Origin: Rugalucina vietnamica
Lineage: Eukaryota > Mollusca > Bivalvia > Lucinida > Lucinidae
DNA: 64,000 nucleotides
Direction: 5' to 3'
NCBI GenBank assembly: GCA_964017185.1
Contig: OZ024876.1
Location: 10,851,726-10,915,725, forward strand
Shown: piece after piece, positions 59,901-64,000 of the stretch
Layout of the letters: each line of letters starts with the position of its first letter
Position numbering within the stretch: the first letter of the stretch is position 1
The notes under the pieces: generated by a model
What the model was told of the DNA's origin: nothing
What the model saw: only the letters and a program-made list of their open reading frames with translations
The model's database searches: none
Made by a program: the position numbers and the translations under genes

Positions 59901-62900
59901 ATCGCCTAAACTTGCAAACTTGACTTTAAATCTGTTAGAATTTTGGTATATGCCAACGGCAGCTTCCTATCCGATCGGACTGCTCATGATCAATATAAAT
60001 CTAATACCATTTTAACACACATAAAAATATGCACAACATGTAGAAGTTTCATTTGAACCAGGTCAACAGTCATCAAGCAATGGTCGATACAATGAAGTTG
60101 AAGAGGTCAATTTATTTTGCGACATTGCAGGGGTATGTTATTTTTGAAACCGAGCTGTATATAGCCCTGGAGCAGGGGCAGACAACCCCCTGGGCCCAAA
60201 ATATTTTCATAAACATAGATTTTCTGTCCATTTGCTCATTCCTAGCAAGTTTTCTGCCATTAAATAAAAATTTCTTATTTTTCCCATTCAAATGCATGGG
60301 TGACCTAAGTTGACCTTGCCGTAAAAAAGGTCAAGGTCGTCCCATGGTCATGATTTATATAAACTTTGTAGAGCTCCATTGCCTGATGCCTCACACCAAG
60401 TTTCAAAATCATTGGCCTTCTGCTTCTGGAGAAGAAGATTTTTAAAGGTTTTTTCTATTTATAGCCATAGAGGCCATCTTGGTCATGTGATCTTGACCAT
60501 TTATATAAACTTTCTATAATAATAATAATAATCTCTATATTTATAGAGGATAACGTATTTAGCACAACGGCCAGTCTTCCATACGGTCCTCTAGTGAATA
60601 CAGACATTGATTATTTTAAGACCTTTTTGTTATTATTCAGACTTTTTCATATTAGACATGCGATGTTAGTGATGCTATATTTTGTTTTGGGAGAAGAGAA
60701 GCCAGTGCTTGCCTTATAATGCTGAGCGCCAAGCAAGGTAGCCACTGGTACCATTTTTAAAGTCTTTGGTATGACCAGGCCCGGGATCGAACCCACGACC
60801 TCCCGCTCCCGAAGCGGACGCTCTAACCATTACGCTATCGGAATCGGTAAACCATTTCTTTCCCCCTTACCAAGGATGCTCCATATGAAGTTTGGCTTTG
60901 ATTGGCCAAGCGGTTTCAGGGGAGAAGATGTTTCATTATTATGGAAATATACATGTATATAGCCCCGGGGCAGCGTCAGACAACCCCCCAGGGGCTAAAA
61001 TTTTCCATTAACATTAATCTTCTGTCCATTTGCCTATTCCCAGTAAGTTTTACCCATTAAATAGCATTTTAACTTTTTTTTCCCCATTCAAATGCATTGG
61101 AGACCTAAGTTGACCTTGCTGTAAAATAGGTCAAGGTCATCCTAGGGTCATGATTTATATAAACTATGATGGGCCCGCGTCCCCGATGCTACATACTAAG
61201 TTTCGTGGAAATCGGCCAACTGGTTCTGGAGAAGAAGATTTTTAAAGGTTTTTGCTATTTATAGCCATGGCGGCCATCTTGGTCATGTGACCTAGACCAT
61301 TTATATAAACTTTCGTTCCCCCTTCCTAAGGATGCTCCACATGAAGTTTGGCTTTGATTGGCCAAGCGGTTTCAGAGGAGAAGACCTTTGAAATTGTGAA
61401 CAACGGACGGACAACGGACGGACGGACGGCGGAGCATGGGTATACTATAAGCTAATGATAGTGATGGGTGAATCCATAAGTCATTATTGGGTTAATTCAG
61501 AATGTCAAAAGTGTGAGGATTAGCTTAGTGAACTTACATCACCTAATGCATTGTACCGTTTCTGGTTATATTTATGGTCATCTTTTCTTTCTTCAAATAC
61601 ATAGGGTTCATCTGACTCAATCTGTCTGAGTTGGCCCTCTGGTAAGAGAAAAAATTGTTATATGAGCCATGTCATGAGAATACCGACCCTTTGCTGGATA
61701 AGAAAACAAAGGCGCAGATCAGCTGTGCAGCTGATCAGCGCCTTTTTTTTGTACACATATAGTACAATCCCTCTTCTTCTTAAATCTGAAATTGCAACAT
61801 TCTATTTCTTTTCTGTGGATGTATAGGCCATTTTGTTTTTGGCCTGGTAAGAAACCCTGATGATCGTTTTCATATGAGCCATGCCTGCTTCAGTAATTCA
61901 GACCAGGTCTGCCACAATCCAGGCTGTGAAACCAAAGTAGATCGTAAGAGACTTGAGATTTCAGATTGAACAAGCAGAGTGATTGTACTAACAGAGAAAC
62001 CAAAATAAGGTTTTCTCATGGCAAGGCAAGTCTGACTGTTAGTGTTCGGCTGTCCCTTTACAAATTAAAGCTTCCAGGTTCAAGTAACTGCACAGCTGAT
62101 CAATGCCTTTGTTTTCTCTATACAGATAGTACAATTCCTCTTCTCCGAAATTTCAAACTTCTAGCTTGTTTCTGTGTTTGTACACGCTGGTTTGTGTTGG
62201 ACATTGTCTGATATCCCAAAGACCAGTTTTCTCACTTTACTGCTCATATTAAGAATTGGGTAGGTGCTGGAATGTCTGTTCCCAATATGTCTATATATAC
62301 ACAAAATTTCTACTACCCATACGTCTATTCCCAAAATCCCAAAATGCCTATTCCTCTAATGATTACTGTTTAAAATGTTTGGAAACTTAAACTGTGAACT
62401 ACATTAATGTTTTCAACAATTTTAAGAATTATTTTCATTCAAATACTTCATATTTTATTGCATTTTTTGACATGATGGGAGTAGACATTGTGGGAATAGA
62501 CATTTTGTTTGTTTAAATTGAAGCTTAACGTCCAAGTCAACAGTTAATGGTCATGTCGGGACGCGGCCTCCATTTTAAGGGACTTTTACCCAAAATCAGG
62601 ACATCATGACATCCAAAAAGTGCTTCAAATGAAACCACCAAACTAAACCAACAAGGTTTATATGTAAGGATAGTTTGACATGAACCACTTTTCCTGGGCA
62701 GGCTCAGACGTGAGCGGTTAACTAGTAATTAGATGGTACAGACATTTTGGGAATAGACATTACGAGAATAGTGATTTTGGGAATAGACATATTGGGAATG
62801 GACCTTCTAGCACTACCCCTAAGAAGGCAGCTAGGTAAGTATCTGTTGAGGATATCTGTTATGTCACAATATAAGCTCTATAGAGCTTATATATAATTGT

Positions 62901-63006
62901 CTGTTATCTTTACTTACTCCTTCCAAAGCACTTAAACGCTTATATTTGTATTTGTAATCATTGTCGTTAAAGGGGACATCATTTTCAATGTATCTCAGCT
63001 GTCCTT
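35500..63006 (-). CDS. FAM172A: FAM172A / ARB2-family protein, 5' end outside the window
   Basis: Minus-strand exons 61538-61638, 52370-52435, 44110-44237, 43794-43950, 41554-41673, 40386-40502, 37781-37865 and 35500-35948 join in frame to 406 codons plus stop. Motifs seen in order: GQLR..E.(F/Y)VF.....NQKRY.ALG, LILVHGSGAVRAGQWARR, LIINDNIDKGSQLPYI, TPEEHVESIW, VAIVAHSFGG (predicted nucleophile Ser), FAIALTDSVH (predicted catalytic His) and SAGTDRHE. This is the alpha/beta-hydrolase-like Arb2 domain. Human FAM172A is reported in the nucleus (Argonaute and splicing links) and the ER; fission yeast Arb2 works with Argonaute. The tail from about residue 275 is acidic and low in complexity, ending KVEL. 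Human residues before GQLR have no match here, so earlier exons lie beyond 64000. An alternative copy of the first exon is at 62918-63006. Confidence 0.92.
35974..36218. mobile_element. Hairpin element A, complete copy beside a FAM172A exon
   Basis: GAGCCACATCATGAGAAAAC to ...CATGAATCGGCTC. Flanks ACAT and ATAT, one mismatch. Starts 25 bp from the acceptor of the last FAM172A exon. Confidence 0.82.
36805..36960. repeat. Inverted repeat
   Basis: Arms TCGGTGAATACCAAATA...GAGTTAAAAACAT and its inverse (GATGTTTTCAACTC ... TATTTGGTATTCACC) around TGTGCTGCGCAC. AT-rich hairpin of about 70-bp arms, probably a small foldback element. Confidence 0.7.
37436..37545. mobile_element. Hairpin element B, fragment
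   Basis: 'catgtccacaatctatattt' and 'gagcaaaaataataaaaaaa' match one arm only. Confidence 0.55.
37781..37865 (-). CDS. FAM172A: FAM172A exon (NWASAYDELD)
   Basis: 85 nt, acceptor TATTTACAG, donor CAG|GTACAA, leaving in phase 1. It encodes RAMNWASAYDELDAQL and GECPTISAG, equivalent to human NWVSS.EPLD and CPRVSAG. Confidence 0.9.
37889..38149. mobile_element. Hairpin element B copy beside a FAM172A exon
   Basis: Complete but diverged copy with both arms, starting about 24 bp from the acceptor of exon 37781-37865. Confidence 0.76.
38172..39940 (+). mobile_element. HINE-like element (type B core), near complete
   Basis: Left end CCAGAGGACCAATGGTCCTG then CGCTCACCTGAG; four roughly 450-bp core units; right hairpin region disturbed by a short insertion (39905-39940); no long GGAC array left. 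In the FAM172A intron, immediately after an element B copy. Confidence 0.75.
40080..40385. repeat. Compound palindrome repeat (family C)
   Basis: An imperfect palindrome (40092-40184, arms AGTCTCAGCTGAGCTGA/TCAGCTCAGCTGAGACT with a spacer) is followed by a perfect 68-bp palindrome (40189-40256, arms of 34 bp, no spacer), then another partial arm up to a FAM172A donor at 40385. Decayed relatives lie at about 37690-37740 and 63850-63970. Confidence 0.85.
40386..40502 (-). CDS. FAM172A: FAM172A exon (ALTDSVH)
   Basis: 39 codons, phase 0, acceptor TTGGTAG, donor GAG|GTAACC. It encodes RVFAIALTDSVHSYKQQ; TDSVH is the conserved catalytic-His strand of the family. Confidence 0.93.
40578..40817. mobile_element. 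Hairpin element A, complete copy, ATTT target repeat
   Basis: GAGCCACGTCACGAGAAAAC to ...CATGAGGTGCCTC, flanked by ATTT at 40574-40577 and 40818-40821. Confidence 0.85.
41240..41535. mobile_element. Hairpin element B copy with an extra internal palindrome
   Basis: Carries the usual arms, but 41285-41371 holds an additional head-to-head duplication of the 'ggtatac...ccaaaacatac' arm. Ends about 20 bp from a FAM172A donor. Confidence 0.75.
41554..41673 (-). CDS. FAM172A: FAM172A exon (AHSFGG nucleophile elbow)
   Basis: 40 codons, phase 0, acceptor TTTTTCTAG, donor GTG|GTAAGA. It encodes STPEEHVESIWHEF and NVAIVAHSFGGICTLEV; the Ser of AHSFGG corresponds to the predicted hydrolase nucleophile. 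An element B copy ends about 20 bp after the donor and an element A copy starts 35 bp before the acceptor. Confidence 0.93.
41709..41927. mobile_element. Hairpin element A, complete copy, ATAT target repeat
   Basis: GAGCCACTACATGAGAAAAC to ...TATGCGGCAGCTC, flanked by ATAT at 41705-41708 and 41928-41931. Starts 35 bp from a FAM172A acceptor. Confidence 0.85.
42085..42234. repeat. (GATAA)30 microsatellite
   Basis: 150 bp of uninterrupted GATAA units, forming the 3' tail of the minus-strand LINE. Long translated frames here are artefacts. Confidence 0.95.
42085..43130 (-). mobile_element. 5'-truncated LINE 3' end with (TTATC)n tail
   Basis: On the minus strand an open frame of more than 212 codons ends at 42455, followed by a short 3' UTR and 30 copies of TTATC. 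The protein is the C-terminal region of a LINE reverse-transcriptase ORF: LTKLRISAHKLEIESGRY, then the Cys-His motif LCKKCFQNEVEDQVHFICDC. A long microsatellite tail replaces poly(A). The clade is not certain (I/Ingi-like or related). Confidence 0.8.
43203..43760 (+). mobile_element. Degenerate HINE-like remnant
   Basis: ACCAGGGGACGGATGGTTCTG followed by CTCACCTG at about 43208-43250 resembles the HINE left end; 43685-43740 matches the core ('atattatggtcat'). The middle is not recognisable. Confidence 0.5.
43794..43950 (-). CDS. FAM172A: FAM172A exon (LIINDNIDKGSQLPYI)
   Basis: 157 nt, acceptor TTTCCTCCAG, donor AGA|GTAAGA. It encodes LIINDNIDKGSQLPYIKW, ENGYAVLVANTN and a basic run KGKKKKEP. 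The long charged insertion found in human FAM172A at this point is missing. Confidence 0.93.
43978..44096. mobile_element. Hairpin element B, half copy
   Basis: 'acaatctatgttttgagaaa' to 'catggatgagtttttgtgat'; lies in the short intron between FAM172A exons 44110-44237 and 43794-43950. Confidence 0.68.
44110..44237 (-). CDS. FAM172A: FAM172A exon (VHGSGAVRAGQWARR)
   Basis: 128 nt, acceptor TTTTCTAG, donor AAG|GTAAGTC. It encodes the first strand and oxyanion-side loop of the Arb2 fold, LLILVHGSGAVRAGQWAR. Element B copies lie about 10 bp beyond both splice sites. Confidence 0.93.
44248..44760. mobile_element. Two hairpin element B copies in series
   Basis: 44248-44505 is a complete copy on the opposite strand (hairpin GTTAGAACTGCCTTGCCGAG); 44520-44755 is a second copy lacking most of the hairpin. 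Confidence 0.72.
44782..45726. mobile_element. Non-autonomous element with TTAA target repeats
   Basis: Ends GGATGTTCGCTGC and GCAGCGAACATCC in inverted orientation, each next to TTAA (44778-44781, 45727-45730). TTAA targets are used by piggyBac, Kolobok and Sola3 elements. 945 bp, AT-rich, no convincing frame; 'atgcacactaccctata' occurs twice inside. Confidence 0.78.
45847..46082. mobile_element. Hairpin element A copy, altered ends
   Basis: 'gtgctgcgttatgagaaaac' to 'ctcatgtcactgctc' with the central hairpin of the family. The ends are mutated and no target repeat is clear. Confidence 0.75.
46090..46848. other. Stretch without recognised features
   Basis: FAM172A intron sequence; AT-rich, no frame or known repeat seen. 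Confidence 0.4.
46849..48291 (+). mobile_element. HINE-like element (type B core)
   Basis: Left palindrome and CTCACCTGAG at 46849-46885, diverged core units, GGAC-type microsatellite at 48185-48235, terminal hairpin and GCTAA at 48252-48291. Confidence 0.78.
48297..48532. mobile_element. Hairpin element A, complete copy, AAAT target repeat
   Basis: GAGCCGCCTCATGGGAAAAC to ...CATGAGGCGGCTC, flanked by AAAT at 48293-48296 and 48533-48536. Directly after the HINE end at 48291. Confidence 0.87.
48775..48918. mobile_element. Hairpin element A, internally deleted
   Basis: 'gaggaattgcactatctgtg', a shortened hairpin and the end 'tttttctaatgacgtggctc'. Confidence 0.65.
49010..49545. repeat. Foldback-like repeat
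   Basis: 'agggtgaaaattcttactat' occurs near both ends (about 49058 and 49508), itself nearly palindromic with GGGTGA/TCACCC, and 49458-49510 folds into a hairpin (AAATGATTAT/ATAATCATTT). No coding frame. Confidence 0.55.
49546..50407. other. Stretch without recognised features
   Basis: FAM172A intron sequence with no supported feature. Confidence 0.4.
50408..52220. mobile_element. Hairpin element B split by a HINE-like element
   Basis: 50408-50599 and 52155-52220 together make one element B copy; the HINE at 50600-52154 lies between them. Confidence 0.8.
50600..52154 (+). mobile_element. HINE-like element inserted in an element B copy
   Basis: Left end CCAGAGGACCAATGGTCCTG, core units, a (GGAC)n array (52035-52095), hairpin, CTAA. 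The flanks, put together, give the continuous element B sequence (aagaa + aaatat), so it inserted into an A/T run without a clear target repeat. Confidence 0.82.
52370..52435 (-). CDS. FAM172A: FAM172A exon (VVTEYIY)
   Basis: 22 codons, phase 0 at both ends, acceptor AATTACAG, donor CCG|GTAAAC. It encodes VVTEYIYKLMEKQYKLQRAY, matching the human stretch IITKYVYELLE. An element A fragment begins about 12 bp upstream of the acceptor. Confidence 0.85.
52448..52690. mobile_element. Hairpin element A copy beside a FAM172A exon
   Basis: 'gagccttcgcatgagaaaac' to 'gggttatgagaaaac' with a decayed hairpin. Starts 12 bp from the acceptor of exon 52370-52435 and runs into an element B copy. Confidence 0.72.
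52684..53312. mobile_element. Two hairpin element B copies
   Basis: 52684-52942 is complete; 53125-53312 lacks one end and lies in the opposite orientation, with a piece of element A (about 52945-53120) between them. Confidence 0.7.
53475..55742. mobile_element. Hairpin element B split by a HINE-like element
   Basis: 53475-53698 and 55696-55742 together make one copy around the HINE at 53699-55695. Confidence 0.75.
53699..55695 (+). mobile_element. HINE-like element inserted in an element B copy
   Basis: Left end CCAGAGGACCAATGGTCCTG, four core units, (GGAC)n-type array (55605-55640), terminal hairpin, GCTAA. Element B sequence lies on both sides (gctgaaaa before, aaaatgtctg after). Confidence 0.82.
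55840..56045. mobile_element. Hairpin element A, complete copy, ATAT target repeat
   Basis: GAGCCCTTGCATGAGAAAAC to ...TATGCGGTGGCTC, flanked by ATAT at 55836-55839 and 56046-56049. The central hairpin is shortened. Confidence 0.83.
56088..56322. mobile_element. Hairpin element A, complete copy, ATAT target repeat
   Basis: GAGCCGCATCGTGAGAAAAC to ...CGCGTCGCGGCTC, flanked by ATAT at 56084-56087 and 56323-56326. One of the best preserved copies; its central hairpin is near perfect. Confidence 0.88.
56378..56496 (+). mobile_element. HINE-like 3' end fragment
   Basis: Last part of the core (gaagatgtttgaacattgtg), a CAACGACAACG run and the terminal hairpin GCTCACCTGTAAGCC/GGCTCAGGTTAGC. Confidence 0.65.
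56564..57550. repeat. Repeat with inverted ends and 'cctggcaggattcctgcca' units
   Basis: 56601-56620 (ggagtcagtgtggaatctga) and 57407-57440 are inverted relatives. 57240-57395 has several units of 'attcctggcaggattcctgc', each partly palindromic. It may be an element with TIR-like ends; no clear target repeat. Confidence 0.55.
57624..57792. mobile_element. Hairpin element A fragment
   Basis: 'gagctgcatcatgagaaaac' through 'ggatttagaaagtaaagg' and a short right remnant; the hairpin is lost. Confidence 0.6.
58936..60157. mobile_element. Long-TIR element with TA target duplication
   Basis: Starts CAGCTCGGTTTC and ends GAAACCGAGCTG, flanked by TA on both sides (58934-58935, 60158-60159) inside HINE core sequence. 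The inverted repeats continue for about 290 bp (to about 59230 and from about 59870) with roughly 85-90% identity. The interior has no frame. Target and CAG start suggest a Tc1/mariner-type non-autonomous element. Confidence 0.8.
60515..60850 (-). repeat. tRNA-derived SINE, inserted in a HINE
   Basis: On the minus strand the head has an A box (TAGCGTAATGGTTAGAGC) and a B box (GGGTTCGATCCCGG) of tRNA type, then a body with GGCGCTCAGCATTATAAGG, and ends in a (TAT)n tail (60515-60532). Target repeats at its ends are imperfect (aaactttc and aaaccatttc). Confidence 0.8.
61538..61638 (-). CDS. FAM172A: FAM172A exon (GQLR motif, canonical copy)
   Basis: 101 nt, acceptor CTTACCAG, donor GAT|GTAAGTT. 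It encodes GQLRQIESDEPYVFEERK and NQKRYNALGD, closer to the human sequence (GQLRHI..GEPFVF, NQKRYEALGE) than the duplicate at 62918-63006. An element A copy starts about 24 bp upstream of the acceptor. Confidence 0.88.
61663..62248. mobile_element. Two or three hairpin element A copies in series
   Basis: 61663-61881 is a nearly complete copy (hairpin GGCGCAGATCAGCTG/CAGCTGATCAGCGCC). 61881-62030 and 62080-62248 are decayed copies in the same family. The first starts 24 bp from the acceptor of FAM172A exon 61538-61638. Confidence 0.68.
62258..62819. mobile_element. MITE with TATTCCC subterminal repeats, carrying a SINE
   Basis: Imperfect inverted ends (GGGTAGGTGCTGGAA and its partner at 62795-62819) with repeated inner motifs of the type GTCTATTCCCAAAAT in inverted orientation. 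A minus-strand SINE copy (about 62505-62738) sits inside. TAAGAA flanks both sides as a possible partial target repeat. No transposase. Confidence 0.65.
62918..63006 (-). CDS. FAM172A: Alternative (duplicated) GQLR exon of FAM172A
   Basis: Acceptor TTTTACCAG, donor GGA|GTAAGT, 89 nt. It encodes GQLRYIENDVPF and KYKYKRLSALEG, a divergent and four-codon-shorter homologue of the exon at 61538-61638. Both start with two bases completing an upstream codon and end in phase 0, so either can be used but including both shifts the frame. It could also be a decaying duplicate. Confidence 0.65.
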
Positions 63007-63109
63007 CTGGTAAAAGATAACATGTACAAACCATTCTAGTTGATTGTAAACTGATTTGCTTATGGCATTTCATCCTAGCCAATATTTTTTCAGTCATGTT
63101 TGGACTGAG

Positions 63110-63258
63110 CCACCTCTTCCTGACTGTTAACCAGTATTGTTTGGAGTTTGAGTGTCTCGCTGAAGGACACTACACTGAAGAGGTAGGTATCGAGCCAAGT
63201 ACCTCTCCCTCGGGAGCCCTTGACTCTTCCACTAGGCTACCACACTCCCAACAGACAA
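63110..63258 (-). repeat. tRNA-derived SINE fragment
   Basis: The minus strand shows GTGGTAGCCTAGTGGAAGAG (A-box region) and GGCTCGATACC (B box), followed by 'gtgtccttcagcgagacac', the Meta-type motif. The tail is lost. Confidence 0.6.
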
Positions 63259-63277
63259 TTGAAAACATGAGGTACAT

Positions 63278-63578
63278 AACGAAAACATGCCCATGCAATT
63301 TTTTCTTCATTGAAAATGGAAAAATTCATTGAGAAAAAAAATCATATTTTCAATATTTTTGCTCAAAACATAGATCGTGGGTACATGTTGGAACCGCCTT
63401 GCCCAGGCGGTTCTAACAAGTACCCAAAGTGTATGTTTTGGATCAAAAATAAGAATAATATGTATACTATCTCTTCATATGGCATACACCCTCAACCGAG
63501 TATTACGTGCTGTAACCCCAGATTTGCTATATAAAAATGGGGTTTAAGGGGATATACTTTTCATGGACATGTTTTCTT
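63278..63578. mobile_element. Hairpin element B copy
   Basis: Hairpin GGAACCGCCTTG/CAGGCGGTTCTAAC (63390-63416) with arms; a roughly 40-bp insertion (63470-63510) separates the outer arm. Confidence 0.7.
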
Positions 63579-63849
63579 GATGATACTACTTTTGCAAATG
63601 ACAAAACAACAGATATCCCACTAAAATGCATTTTGGTTTCACTGCATATTTTTTTCTTAATACATGTAATTTTTAAGCTCAACCTCCAAGTTCATGGTTT
63701 GGTTAGCTACAACACCAATATTAGCTTTGGGCACACGACATGCATTTTGAAAAAGTTGTGCTTTATCAATACTGTAACTAATGACTAATAAAGTTGTTGT
63801 AAACAATAAGTCGCTAGTGCAGATGGCACCACAAGGAGCTCAGCCTGGC

Positions 63850-63970
63850 CCCCAAGTTATAAAACCTTTTTTCATGCTCAGCTCAGCTGAGACTGTAATT
63901 TATCATGCTCATAAATGTTTTAATGACAATAATTGTTGGCATTTTAACATTAATTATCAGGATAAATCAC
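63850..63970. repeat. Compound palindrome repeat (family C), decayed copy
   Basis: 'ttttttcatgctcagctcag' and 'ttgttggcattttaacatta' match family C; the perfect palindrome is degraded. Confidence 0.7.
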
Positions 63971-64000
63971 ATGCTTTGGTGATATAAACCTGAAATTTCA

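Larger units (their letters stand above)
58115..61453 (+). mobile_element. HINE-like element interrupted by two later insertions
   Basis: Left end CCAGAGGACCAATGGTCC at 58115; core to 58935, again 60158-60514 and 60851-61453. It carries a 1.2-kb long-TIR element and a tRNA-SINE. It keeps the GGAC-rich stretch (61400-61430) but lacks the terminal hairpin. Confidence 0.75.

Noticed and set aside
60775-60845. tRNA-like sequence on the minus strand
   Set aside because: Continues into a SINE body and (TAT)n tail and sits inside a HINE, so it is not a tRNA gene.

Overview
The window looks like nuclear DNA from an animal, most likely a bivalve mollusc. Two multi-exon genes with metazoan-type introns (GT..AG) sit in an AT-rich sequence crowded with short hairpin-bearing elements, tRNA-derived SINEs with a Meta-domain-like body, and elements built like the bivalve 'pearl' repeats (a core of tandem repeats plus a GGAC-type microsatellite next to a terminal hairpin). 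No species can be named from sequence alone.

Host gene 1 (+ strand, about 331-13603) encodes a KY (kyphoscoliosis peptidase)-like protein. Nine exons from an ATG at 2043 join with matching phases into 1168 codons plus stop: a long disordered Ser/Arg-rich N-terminus, a transglutaminase-like core with changed catalytic positions, KY-type beta-rich domains, a helical linker, and a C-terminal module that resembles the microtubule-binding domain of dynein heavy chain. An extra upstream coding exon (351-563) is likely, but its join to the rest is unresolved.

13604-35499 is mobile DNA: a pearl-like element with alternating 166-bp repeats, an hAT-like MITE, a complete 2560-codon Helentron polyprotein on the minus strand (cysteine protease-like, HUH Rep, PIF1 helicase and endonuclease domains), decayed copies of its N-terminal end, a five-unit HINE-like repeat and a Tc1-like MITE.

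Host gene 2 (- strand, 35500-63006, continuing off the right edge) is a FAM172A/ARB2-family gene. Eight exons join in frame through the alpha/beta-hydrolase-like Arb2 domain to a C-terminal KVEL. A ninth, homologous exon lies upstream in a phase that makes the two copies look mutually exclusive. Its introns hold most of the repeats, many lying within about 35 bp of splice sites.

The repeat families are nested and give a relative order. HINE-like elements lie inside hairpin element B, and a TA-target long-TIR element and a tRNA-SINE lie inside a HINE. The Helentron is the only plausible autonomous partner in the window for the HINE-like elements, but no shared termini could be shown.
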